A stretch of DNA of 6,276 nt from Alphaproteobacteria bacterium (GTDB taxonomy: Bacteria > Pseudomonadota > Alphaproteobacteria > Sphingomonadales > Emcibacteraceae). Every line of letters begins with the position of its first letter. The first letter of the stretch is position 1. The position numbers and the translations under genes are program-made. This document shows positions 1 through 6,259 of the stretch, one piece after another. Location of the stretch: assembly GCA_013152615.1 (NCBI GenBank), contig JAADGA010000096.1, positions 1 to 6,276 on the forward strand, read 5' to 3'. Under the pieces are notes generated by a model. The model was not told the origin of the DNA, searched no databases, and saw nothing but the letters and a program-made list of their open reading frames with translations.

Positions 1-782
1 ACCGGGTTTCCGGGCGGGGCATTGCCCGGCTTGAACAGGCCGGTATTCAGGTCGAAACCGGAGTTTGCCGGGATGAGGCCAACCGGCTTAATCAGGGTTT
101 TTTCAAATGCTGCACCGCAAACAAACCTCTGGTGACGCTTAAGATTGCCACCTCTCTCGACGGTAGAATTGCCAGTGCATCCGGTCGCAGCCGATGGATT
201 ACCGGACCGGCTTCGCGCCGACGGGGACATCTGCTGCGGGCGAACCATGATGCTATTCTGGTCGGGATCGGCACTGTACTTGCGGATGACCCATCGCTTG
301 ACTGCCGCCTGCCCGGACTTTTGGGCCACTCACCGCTACGAATCGTGGTTGACAGCCATCTGAGAATTACCGAAGCCAGTATACTGGTTGCGACTGCACA
401 GGAAATCCCGACCTGGGTGATAACAACAGCGGGCAGGGGAAAAAAGTCCGATCGTCTTGAAAAATCCGGGGTAACGGTGATTTCCTGTGGCAAAGATGAT
501 AATGGCCGGGTGGATTTGGCGGCGATGCTGACCCGGCTCAGCGAAAAGGGCATTACCCGGCTGTTGGTTGAGGGCGGCGGCCAAGTTAATGCTTCCCTGA
601 TCCGGGCAAGTCTGGTAGACCGTCTCTATTGGTTCAGATCGCCGGGAATAATCGGCGGTGATGGTGTGGCCGCCTTGCCGTCTGTCGGTGTGACAGAGCT
701 TGCTGAAATGCCGCAATTTTCCCTTGTCAGAAGCGGGCAGGCCGGAAAAGACAGCTGGCAGGAATTTGAAACAGGATACTAG
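1..782 (+). CDS. ribD: RibD, 5'-truncated by window edge: pyrimidine deaminase/reductase, C-terminal reductase domain
   Basis: This is the bifunctional riboflavin-pathway enzyme that deaminates the GTP-derived diaminopyrimidine and then reduces its ribosyl side chain with NADPH in the cytoplasm. The reading frame is open from position 3 and gives 259 visible residues before TAG at 780-782. RibD proteins are usually about 360-380 residues, so roughly 110 N-terminal residues, including the zinc-binding HAE and PCxHxGRTPPC deaminase motifs, lie upstream. Visible first is the end of the deaminase domain (GRGIARLEQAGIQV, then the EANRLNQGFF linker). The reductase domain follows from about visible residue 44: VTLKIATSLDGRIA, the RSRWITG segment, the ILVGIGTVLADDPSL loop and LLVEGGGQVNASLI near the end. 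The GTG at 132 is the internal Val of VTLK, not a start. Only 1 base separates it from ribE. The identification is secure; the gene is incomplete only because of the window edge. Confidence 0.96.
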   Translation, partial: RVSGRGIARLEQAGIQVETGVCRDEANRLNQGFFKCCTANKPLVTLKIATSLDGRIASASGRSRWITGPASRRRGHLLRANHDAILVGIGTVLADDPSLDCRLPGLLGHSPLRIVVDSHLRITEASILVATAQEIPTWVITTAGRGKKSDRLEKSGVTVISCGKDDNGRVDLAAMLTRLSEKGITRLLVEGGGQVNASLIRASLVDRLYWFRSPGIIGGDGVAALPSVGVTELAEMPQFSLVRSGQAGKDSWQEFETGY

Positions 783-783
783 G

Positions 784-1383
784 ATGTTTACCGGAATTAT
801 TACCGATGTTGGCACCGTCAGCAGCCTTGATCACAAGGGCGATACCCGGATCAGGCTCAGGACTGGCTATGACACCGCGACCATTGATATTGGGGCCTCA
901 ATCGCCTGTTCCGGGGTGTGTCTGACCGTTGTTGACAAGGGCGACGACTGGTTTGCGGTCGAGGCGTCGGCGGAAACCCTGTCGCGGACCAATCTGGGCC
1001 GGTGGCGGGAAGGCAGCCGGGTCAATCTGGAACGCGCCCTGAAAATAGGTGAGGAGCTTGGCGGTCATATCGTCACCGGTCATGTCGATGCCGTTGGCCG
1101 GATCGTCGCGGTTACCCCGGAGGGCGATAGCGTCAGGATGCAGATTGAACTCCCCGCTAATCTGGCGGGATATGTTGCCGGGAAAGGGTCCATAACCGTT
1201 AACGGTGTCTCCCTGACGGTTAATGAGGTCAGCGATCAGCCGCAGCATACTGTTTTCGGCATTAATGTCATTCCCCATACTCAGGAAAAAACCACCTTTT
1301 GTCACGCCGAAATCGGGGAACGCGTTAATCTTGAAGTTGATATACTGGCCCGTTATGTTGCCAGAATGAATGAAATTAACTAA
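784..1383 (+). CDS. ribE: Riboflavin synthase, alpha chain
   Basis: Riboflavin synthase dismutates two molecules of 6,7-dimethyl-8-ribityllumazine into riboflavin and the pyrimidine that RibH reuses; it acts in the cytoplasm, usually as a trimer. The 199-residue product has the normal length and the family's internal duplication of two lumazine-binding barrels, about residues 1-97 and 98-190. Visible motifs are the invariant N-terminus MFTGII, GVCLTV at 44-49, SAETLSRTNL at 62-71, NLERAL at 81-86, GGHIVTGHVD at 93-102, KGSITVNGVSLTVN at 134-147, IPHT at 163-166 and NLEVDILARYV at 182-192. The ATG at 784 is chosen because it yields the invariant MFTG start and has AGGA at 773-776, seven bases upstream. 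A longer frame back to 700 only overlaps ribD. The gene sits 1 base after ribD. Some genomes call this gene ribC. Confidence 0.97.
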   Translation: MFTGIITDVGTVSSLDHKGDTRIRLRTGYDTATIDIGASIACSGVCLTVVDKGDDWFAVEASAETLSRTNLGRWREGSRVNLERALKIGEELGGHIVTGHVDAVGRIVAVTPEGDSVRMQIELPANLAGYVAGKGSITVNGVSLTVNEVSDQPQHTVFGINVIPHTQEKTTFCHAEIGERVNLEVDILARYVARMNEIN

Positions 1384-1393
1384 GAAAAGTCCC

Positions 1394-2539
1394 ATGATCA
1401 TGCCTCACAGTTTCCTGTCGCCGATTGAAGATGTTCTGGAAGATGCCAAGAATGGCCGGATGTTTATTCTGGTCGATGATGAGGACCGGGAAAATGAGGG
1501 TGACCTGATTATTCCGGCCCAGATGGCAACCCCGGAGACGGTTAATTTTATGGCCAGATATGGTCGCGGCCTGATTTGTCTGGCGGTGGACAGGAACCGG
1601 GCCGATATCCTCGGCCTGCCACCGATGAGCCGTAATAACCGGGCGCGTAATAATACCGCTTTTACCGTTTCAATCGAGGCCAAGGAGGGCATCACCACCG
1701 GCATTTCGGCGGCTGACCGCTCACATACGGTTGCGGTCGCGATTAATTCGACCAAGAATGCCGATGATATTGTTTCACCGGGGCATGTCTTTCCGATTAT
1801 CGCCCGCGACGGCGGGGTGCTGGTGCGGGCCGGTCATACCGAGGCCGCGGTTGATATCGCCCGTCTCGCCGGGCTTAATCCGTCCGGGGTCATCTGTGAA
1901 ATTATGAATGATGACGGCACCATGGCCCGCCTGCCGGACCTTGCGTTATTTGCCAGAAAACATAATTTAAAGGTTGCTACTATTGCCGACCTGATTGCCT
2001 ATCGGCGCAAGGTTGATAATCTGGTCGGCTGTATTGAGGAAACGGTTATTGATTCTGAATATGGCGGCGAATTCAGGCTGCGTGTCTATGAGGTCAAGGA
2101 TGACAATACCCAGCATTTCGCCCTGATAAAAGGGCACCCTGAAAAAGGCAAGCCGGTATTGGTGCGGATGCATCCGTTTAATCTGTTTGATGACCTGCTG
2201 AGCGCGAAAGGCGCACGCCGCAGTCAGCTCCACCGGGCAATGGAAGAGATCGGCAAACAGGGCTGCGGCATTCTGGTCTATCTGCGGGAAAGCTCGAAAA
2301 CCATCATTACCGACAGTATCGCCCGCCGGACCGGCAAGACCAACCTGTCGTCGGAAACCTTTCTCAGGAATTATGGTATTGGTGCCCAGATACTGGTTGA
2401 TATCGGGGTGACCGACCTGATCCTGCTGTCAAATACCGAACAGCATGTGGTCGGGATCGAGGGTTACGGACTGAACATCGTTGAACAGCGCAAATTCGAT
2501 GACAGTCTTGAAATCGGCGTAAAAGCGGTGAGAGCGTAA
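1394..2539 (+). CDS. ribB: 3,4-dihydroxy-2-butanone 4-phosphate synthase fused to a degenerate GTP cyclohydrolase II-like domain
   Basis: The N-terminal RibB domain (about 7-206 of 381) converts ribulose 5-phosphate to dihydroxybutanone phosphate, the four-carbon substrate of RibH. Its active-site motifs are intact: LVDDEDRENEGDL at 26-38, the flexible-loop region GRGLICLAV at 58-66, RNNTAFTVSIEAKEGITTGI at 85-104, RAGHTEA at 145-151 and GVICEIMNDDGTMARL at 165-180. The C-terminal domain (about 210-367) aligns in outline with RibA (HFALIKG, VLVRMH, GAQILVDIGV, IEGYGLNIVE). However, the three zinc cysteines of RibA are replaced by about Asn263, Gly273 and Arg275, and the QEGR catalytic loop and catalytic Tyr are missing. 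GTP cyclohydrolase II activity is therefore unlikely, and the protein resembles the RibBX-type variant described in Proteobacteria. The start is uncertain: ATG 1394 has AAGAAAAG just upstream (1382-1389), ATG 1400 is also possible, and ATG 1370 overlaps ribE without a clear ribosome-binding site. Confidence 0.93.
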   Translation: MIMPHSFLSPIEDVLEDAKNGRMFILVDDEDRENEGDLIIPAQMATPETVNFMARYGRGLICLAVDRNRADILGLPPMSRNNRARNNTAFTVSIEAKEGITTGISAADRSHTVAVAINSTKNADDIVSPGHVFPIIARDGGVLVRAGHTEAAVDIARLAGLNPSGVICEIMNDDGTMARLPDLALFARKHNLKVATIADLIAYRRKVDNLVGCIEETVIDSEYGGEFRLRVYEVKDDNTQHFALIKGHPEKGKPVLVRMHPFNLFDDLLSAKGARRSQLHRAMEEIGKQGCGILVYLRESSKTIITDSIARRTGKTNLSSETFLRNYGIGAQILVDIGVTDLILLSNTEQHVVGIEGYGLNIVEQRKFDDSLEIGVKAVRA

Positions 2540-2542
2540 TAG

Positions 2543-2992
2543 ATGTCCGGACCGGTAAATTTATTGATCGTTGAAGCGCCCTATTATCAGGAGATAACCG
2601 GGGAATTGTTACGCGGTGCCGTCGAGGTTTTTGACAAGGCAGGGGCGACCTATGACCGGATTACGGTGCCGGGGGCGTTCGAAATTCCGGCGGCGATTCG
2701 ATTTGCTGCCGACGGGGTGGACGCCGGACGGGTATGCTATGACGGTTATATCGCGCTCGGCTGTATCATTCGTGGTGAGACATCGCATTATGATTATGTC
2801 TGTAGCGAAAGTGCCCGTGCGCTGCAGGATTTGGCGACACGGGACCGGCTTGCCATCGGTTACGGCATCCTCACCGTGGAAAACCGTGATCAGGCGCTGG
2901 TGCGGGCAGGGCAGGGCAACAAGGGCGGTCATGTGGCGGAAACTGTGCTCAGAATGATTGCGCTGAGACATCAATTTGGATTGAGTGAATAA
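2543..2992 (+). CDS. ribH: 6,7-dimethyl-8-ribityllumazine synthase
   Basis: Lumazine synthase condenses the RibB product with 5-amino-6-ribitylaminouracil to give the lumazine substrate of RibE; family members form pentamers or 60-subunit icosahedral shells in the cytoplasm. The 149-residue protein is of usual size. Visible motifs are VPGAFEIP at 42-49, the phosphate and catalytic segment GCIIRGETSHYDYV at 73-86 with His82 as the likely proton-transfer residue, GILTVEN at 108-114, Arg121 and NKGG at 126-129. The N-terminal ring-stacking segment reads VEAPYYQEIT, with Tyr-Tyr in place of the Phe-Asn seen in E. coli. The ATG is 3 bases after the ribB stop and is preceded by a modest GGTGAGAG at 2527-2534. 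Its stop overlaps the nusB start by one base (TAATG), which suggests translational coupling. Confidence 0.96.
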   Translation: MSGPVNLLIVEAPYYQEITGELLRGAVEVFDKAGATYDRITVPGAFEIPAAIRFAADGVDAGRVCYDGYIALGCIIRGETSHYDYVCSESARALQDLATRDRLAIGYGILTVENRDQALVRAGQGNKGGHVAETVLRMIALRHQFGLSE

Positions 2993-3471
2993 TGGCTGTA
3001 AAATCATCATCAGGCACGCAGGCCAAAGCCGGAAGTGCCGCCAGAAGTGCCGCCAGACTGGGGGCGGTACAGGCGCTTTACCAGATAGAGATGACCTGGG
3101 ATTCTGCCGGAAATATTGTTGCGGAATTTATTGATCATCGTCTGGGGGAAATCATCGAGGGCGATCATTATGCGGCAGCGGATAAAGTTTTTTTCAATAT
3201 TCTGGTCCGGGACGCCGGGGAGCGGATGGCGGAAATTGATGATCATGTAACGGGCGTGCTGGCAAAAGGCTGGACGCTCAAGCGGATTGAACCGGTTGCC
3301 CGGGCGATACTGCGCGCCGGAATCTGCGAGTTGATCACCCGGCCGGATGTGCCGACCGCAGTTGTCATCAACGAGTATATTGATGTCGCCAAGGCTTTTT
3401 TTGACGACAGCACACCCGGATTTATCAACGGAGTTCTCGACAAGCTCGCCAAAAATATCCGTAAAAAATAG
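2992..3471 (+). CDS. nusB: Transcription antitermination factor NusB
   Basis: NusB binds boxA RNA together with NusE (ribosomal protein S10) and helps RNA polymerase read through rRNA operons. The 159-residue product carries the all-helical NusB fold from about residue 17 onward: ARLGAVQALYQIE at 21-33, the PVARAILRAGICEL segment at 101-114, and the strongly conserved C-terminal block VVINEYIDVAKAFF at 124-137 followed by GFINGVLDKLAK at 143-154. Residues 1-20 form a Ser/Ala/Lys/Arg-rich leader containing a small tandem repeat, a likely flexible basic tail. The ATG overlaps the ribH stop by one base and has only a weak GGA at 2978-2980, so expression probably depends on coupling to ribH. The ribH-nusB linkage is common in Proteobacteria. 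Confidence 0.95.
   Translation: MAVKSSSGTQAKAGSAARSAARLGAVQALYQIEMTWDSAGNIVAEFIDHRLGEIIEGDHYAAADKVFFNILVRDAGERMAEIDDHVTGVLAKGWTLKRIEPVARAILRAGICELITRPDVPTAVVINEYIDVAKAFFDDSTPGFINGVLDKLAKNIRKK
3032..3055 (+). repeat. 12-bp perfect tandem duplication inside nusB
   Basis: The unit GAAGTGCCGCCA occurs twice in direct succession at 3032-3043 and 3044-3055. Being 12 bases long, it keeps the reading frame and encodes the repeated SAAR tetrapeptide in the N-terminal leader of NusB. It looks like a slippage-type duplication in a region with no conserved fold. Confidence 0.85.
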
Positions 3472-3472
3472 T

Positions 3473-3477
3473 GGGAG
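3473..3477 (+). promoter_or_regulatory. Ribosome-binding site that fixes the TTG start of thiL
   Basis: GGGAG begins 2 bases after the nusB stop and ends seven bases before TTG at 3485. No ATG or GTG in the thiL frame lies near this site. The next in-frame ATG upstream is deep inside nusB and would add residues unlike ThiL, so this site selects the TTG. Confidence 0.75.
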
Positions 3478-3484
3478 CAACAAA

Positions 3485-4465
3485 TTGACTTCAGGTGAAT
3501 TTGATCTTATTTCCCGTTATTTCGCCCCGCTGGCATCCCCGGGGAAACCGGCCTATGGCCTGACCGATGATGCGGCGGTTCTGACCCCGCCCGCGGGCTG
3601 TGATCTGATCTTTACCAAGGATGCGCTGGTTGCCGGGGTGCATTTTTTCGCCGATGATCCGGCAGATAAAATTGCCCGCAAGGCCCTCAGGGTTAACCTC
3701 TCGGACCTCGCGGCGATGGGGGCGGTCCCTCTTGGCTATCTGCTGGCGCTTGCCTTGCCCCGGGGAATGAAAGATATTGAACCATGGATCAGTGAATTTT
3801 GCCGGGGGCTGGGGCAGGATCAGGCTGAATTCGGCTGGTCGCTGTTTGGTGGCGATACGGTGTCAACAGACGGGCCACTGATGATTTCAGTCACTGCGAT
3901 TGGCAGCGTGGTCCGGGGACAGGCGTTGCGCCGGTCGGGGGCACGGGCCGGGGATGACATCTATGTTTCCGGTACATTGGGCGATGCGGCCCTTGGTCTG
4001 AAACGCCTTATGGGTGAGATTGACACCGCTGATGAAGCCGGGAAAGCACTTGAAAACCGTTATTATCTGCCACAGCCCCGATTGGCTCTCGGCCACAATC
4101 TGGCGGGCATAGCCACCGCCGTTATTGATATTTCCGATGGCCTCGCCGGGGATATTCGCCATCTGTGTGACCTGTCGGGGCTCGGGGCTGAAATTAAAGC
4201 AGAATTAATTCCGCTTTCTGCCGGTGCCGGTAAGCTTTTGGCAAGTTTTCCGGCGTATAAAAGTCTGATATGGACTGGCGGTGATGATTATGAATTGCTT
4301 TTTACCGCGGGCAGGCCGGAGCGACAGAATATTGCACGGCTGATGCAGGAATTCGGGTTTCCCGTGACCAGAATAGGGCATATGACAGTGCAGAAAGCGA
4401 TTATGATAGCGGATAAGGACGGCATAAACCTGCTCGGGAATAGTCAGGGGTTTCGCCATTTTTAA
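3485..4465 (+). CDS. thiL: Thiamine-monophosphate kinase
   Basis: ThiL phosphorylates thiamine monophosphate with ATP to make thiamine diphosphate, the last step of cofactor synthesis, in the cytoplasm. The 326-residue product matches the family length of about 320-330 and is collinear with E. coli ThiL from GEFDLISRYF at 4-13. The metal and ATP motifs are intact: GLTDDAAVL at 25-33, TKDALVAGVHF at 44-54, ALRVNLSDLAAMGAVP at 67-82, GGDTVSTDGPL at 122-132, the TGTLGD-like strand VSGTLGDAALGL at 161-172, DISDGLAGD at 215-223 and TGGDDYELLFT at 264-274. The start is TTG, supported by GGGAG seven bases upstream and by the family N-terminus. It follows nusB by 13 bases and precedes the FliL-like gene by 15. 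Codon use matches its neighbours. Confidence 0.95.
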   Translation: MTSGEFDLISRYFAPLASPGKPAYGLTDDAAVLTPPAGCDLIFTKDALVAGVHFFADDPADKIARKALRVNLSDLAAMGAVPLGYLLALALPRGMKDIEPWISEFCRGLGQDQAEFGWSLFGGDTVSTDGPLMISVTAIGSVVRGQALRRSGARAGDDIYVSGTLGDAALGLKRLMGEIDTADEAGKALENRYYLPQPRLALGHNLAGIATAVIDISDGLAGDIRHLCDLSGLGAEIKAELIPLSAGAGKLLASFPAYKSLIWTGGDDYELLFTAGRPERQNIARLMQEFGFPVTRIGHMTVQKAIMIADKDGINLLGNSQGFRHF

Positions 4466-4480
4466 CGAGAAGGTTGAGCA

Positions 4481-4981
4481 ATGGCAGAGAAAGAAACCGC
4501 AGAACAAGAGGATAAAAAACCGCAAAAGGGCAGCAAAAAGCTTCTGATAATCGGGATACTGGCCGGGCTAGCGCTTGGCGGCGGCGGGGTTGGCGCCGTT
4601 ATGATGCTGGGTGGCAAGAGCAAGCCGGAGGGGGTCGAGCAAAAACCGGTTGTGGAAAAACCCAAGCTAAATCTGCATTTTGTCAAAGTTGAGAAGGTTA
4701 CCATCCCGCTGGTCATCGAGGGTCGCGTTTCCGGTAATATAGTATTTGATTTTTCAATGGAAGTTGACGGCAACGAAAATAAAATGGCCGTTATTCAAAA
4801 TCTGCCGGCTATTCGTGATGCTATCCTGCGCCATTTCAGTGTGACCCCGCTCGGTGAGCCGGATGACCCGCATAATATCGACTATATTCTCCTGAAAAAA
4901 ACCATAAAAAATATCAGCAACAAGATATTACATGACCCCCTGGTCAGAAAAGTCATGGTGGTTCAGGTCCGCCGATTCTAA
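4481..4981 (+). CDS. FliL-like single-pass inner-membrane protein
   Basis: The 166-residue protein has a charged, Lys/Glu-rich cytoplasmic N-terminus (1-20), one hydrophobic, Gly-rich membrane span at about 21-43, a Pro/Lys/Glu/Val linker at about 45-62, and a periplasmic domain to the end. The latter resembles FliL: a beta-strand core (GNIVFDFSMEVD at 85-96), the helix NLPAIRDAILRHFS at 107-120, then a helix and final strand (LLKKTIKNISNKIL at 137-150 and VRKVMVVQV at 155-163). FliL proteins associate with the flagellar stator and resemble stomatin-like membrane proteins. No flagellar gene is visible here, so a flagellar role is inference and the likeness may be to the superfamily only. GAGAAGG at 4467-4473, seven bases before ATG, is a strong ribosome-binding site. 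It is the last gene of the apparent operon and is convergent with the porin gene. Confidence 0.78.
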   Translation: MAEKETAEQEDKKPQKGSKKLLIIGILAGLALGGGGVGAVMMLGGKSKPEGVEQKPVVEKPKLNLHFVKVEKVTIPLVIEGRVSGNIVFDFSMEVDGNENKMAVIQNLPAIRDAILRHFSVTPLGEPDDPHNIDYILLKKTIKNISNKILHDPLVRKVMVVQVRRF

Positions 4982-4996
4982 TATTTTAGAATATAG
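4978..4996. terminator. Weak AT-rich hairpin between convergent genes
   Basis: The 17-base gap between the two convergent stop codons holds the inverted repeat ATATT (4981-4985) / AATAT (4990-4994) around a TTAG loop. It can be extended by CT (4978-4979) with AG (4995-4996) if A4980 is bulged. The stem is short and AT-rich and no long T-run follows on either strand, so it is at best a weak bidirectional terminator. It is the only candidate seen at this junction. Confidence 0.25.
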
Positions 4997-4998
4997 TC

Positions 4999-6246
4999 CT
5001 AGAACTGAAGCCCGAGGCCGAGGTTGATCCGGTTGTCGCCGGTTGCCGATTTGGCAAAATTATCAATCTGGTAATCCAGTTTGAGCACAACATTTTCATG
5101 GGGCCAGTAATTAACGCCAAAGCTGGTCCGGCGGTTGGCACTGGCGACAATATCCCCGGCCTCGGTATCCCAGAGGCTGTAACGGGTAAAGAAACCAATG
5201 GCCTGCTCATCATCAATGGCAATCCTGTAGGATGGCTCGATATACCAGCCGCGCTGAATATTGCGGCCGGTCAGCCGGGCCATGGTCCCGCGGATATTCC
5301 ACTGGGCAAACAGCGCGCGCAGGGCAATGGTTCCGCGTTTGCCAACGGCACGCCGACTGTCGGTATGAATTTCAAACAGGGTCGCGGCGGCATTCTCATC
5401 GGCGCGGCTGCTTTGGGTAATATCGCTCTGATACTGGAAGGTGGCGGCGATCTTGACCCCGGGGATACCATGCCAGCTCAATCGGGCGCTGACGGCGCTG
5501 TTTTTCCAGGGTGCCTCACTGACATTCCGGCGGCCTTTGCGGATTTTATAACCGCTGCCGGTGGTATCGAGACCGGAATGAATCATCAGGTCATAGCTAA
5601 AGCTTTGGTTCAAATTGCCGCTCATCTTGACCCCGGCCTCCCACCAGGTGGTCGGAATAATATTTTTTTCAACATTATTACGCTCGACACCGTAAAAGGT
5701 CGGCGGTTCATGGGTTTCATTAATGATGCCGACCGGGATTAATTGCAGGCCGACCGAGAGCTTGTTATTATCATTCAGGTCCATTTCAACGAAGGCCTGT
5801 TCCACTTCGACTGCGCCGACCGCCCCGGCCTCAACCGTGTTATGTTCGACCTCCAATTCGCTGAAAAAACGGATCTTCTGATTAAATTCATGGCTGAGGA
5901 AAACCACAAAGCGGTGCAGATCGACCTGGTCTTTCCTGCCGCCGTTATAATGCAGTTCGCTATAGCCGCCGATGCTGGTCGCGGCGCTGTTAACCGGGCT
6001 GCCATGACCTGAAACACCTGAAACCTGTTCCAGCGCATCGCCGGTGGCCTCAATTTTCTTTTCATTCTCGACAATTTTCCGGGTGGTCAGGCCGACGACC
6101 GCTTCCAGTTTTTTGATTTGTTGTTGCTGTTTCTGGATGATCTGCCACATTTCCGCCCGGGAGGGCAGGGACTGAGCCACGGCGTTCGATCCGGACAGGA
6201 TCAGGGCCACAGTGGATACGGTGGTTGTTAAAACAGGGAGAATCAC
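4999..6246 (-). CDS. Outer-membrane porin with N-terminal coiled coil, porin O/P-like
   Basis: This predicted beta-barrel channel should sit in the outer membrane. The 415 residues begin with a hydrophobic signal peptide (about 1-24, cleavage predicted after AVA at 22-24), followed by a heptad-like, Gln-rich coiled coil at about 30-75 (QKQQQQIKKLEAVV at 38-51). A Gly/Ser linker then leads to a barrel from about residue 92. Alternating strands such as FVVFLSHEFNQKIRFFSELE (113-132), aromatic girdles and the terminal Phe of LGLQF are typical of porins. The segments VEVEQAFVEMDLNDN (146-160) and PPTFYGVERN (181-190) with TTWWEAGV (199-206) recall a proteobacterial family related to phosphate-selective porins; the substrate cannot be told from sequence. 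The GTG start is chosen for its ribosome-binding site, but the resulting signal peptide has no basic residue before the hydrophobic stretch. An ATG at 6260-6262 in another frame may be the ancestral start. Convergent with the operon, so separately expressed. Confidence 0.85.
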   Translation of the reverse strand: MILPVLTTTVSTVALILSGSNAVAQSLPSRAEMWQIIQKQQQQIKKLEAVVGLTTRKIVENEKKIEATGDALEQVSGVSGHGSPVNSAATSIGGYSELHYNGGRKDQVDLHRFVVFLSHEFNQKIRFFSELEVEHNTVEAGAVGAVEVEQAFVEMDLNDNNKLSVGLQLIPVGIINETHEPPTFYGVERNNVEKNIIPTTWWEAGVKMSGNLNQSFSYDLMIHSGLDTTGSGYKIRKGRRNVSEAPWKNSAVSARLSWHGIPGVKIAATFQYQSDITQSSRADENAAATLFEIHTDSRRAVGKRGTIALRALFAQWNIRGTMARLTGRNIQRGWYIEPSYRIAIDDEQAIGFFTRYSLWDTEAGDIVASANRRTSFGVNYWPHENVVLKLDYQIDNFAKSATGDNRINLGLGLQF

Positions 6247-6251
6247 GCAGT

Positions 6252-6259
6252 TTCCTCTT
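6252..6259 (-). promoter_or_regulatory. Ribosome-binding site for the GTG start of the porin gene
   Basis: On the minus strand AAGAGGAA reads toward the GTG at 6246, with seven bases between the GAGG core and the start codon. This supports GTG as the start. The alternative ATG at 6260-6262 has only an AT-rich leader (TTATTATTAAAT) and no purine-rich site in the visible 14 bases. Confidence 0.6.

Noticed and set aside
700..783. Upstream extension of ribE to an earlier ATG
   Set aside because: It would add 28 residues overlapping the ribD end, while the invariant riboflavin synthase N-terminus MFTG starts exactly at 784 with a good ribosome-binding site.
336..815. Minus-strand open frame across the ribD/ribE junction
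   Set aside because: It lies opposite well-conserved RibD and RibE coding sequence and its translation shows no domain; a shadow frame.
1370..1393. Earlier ATG for the ribB gene overlapping ribE by 14 bases
   Set aside because: No purine-rich site precedes it and the extra residues (KLTKKSP) are not typical of the family. Not excluded, but ATG 1394 or 1400 is preferred.
1384..1393. Possible FMN riboswitch before ribB
   Set aside because: The gap from ribE to ribB is only about 10 bases, far too short for an RFN element, and no such element is visible elsewhere in the window.
5098..5742. Long plus-strand open frame (214 codons) opposite the porin gene
   Set aside because: Its Gly/Ala/Pro-rich translation has no recognisable fold or motif, and the opposite strand encodes a coherent porin with signal peptide and C-terminal Phe. 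It is a shadow frame.
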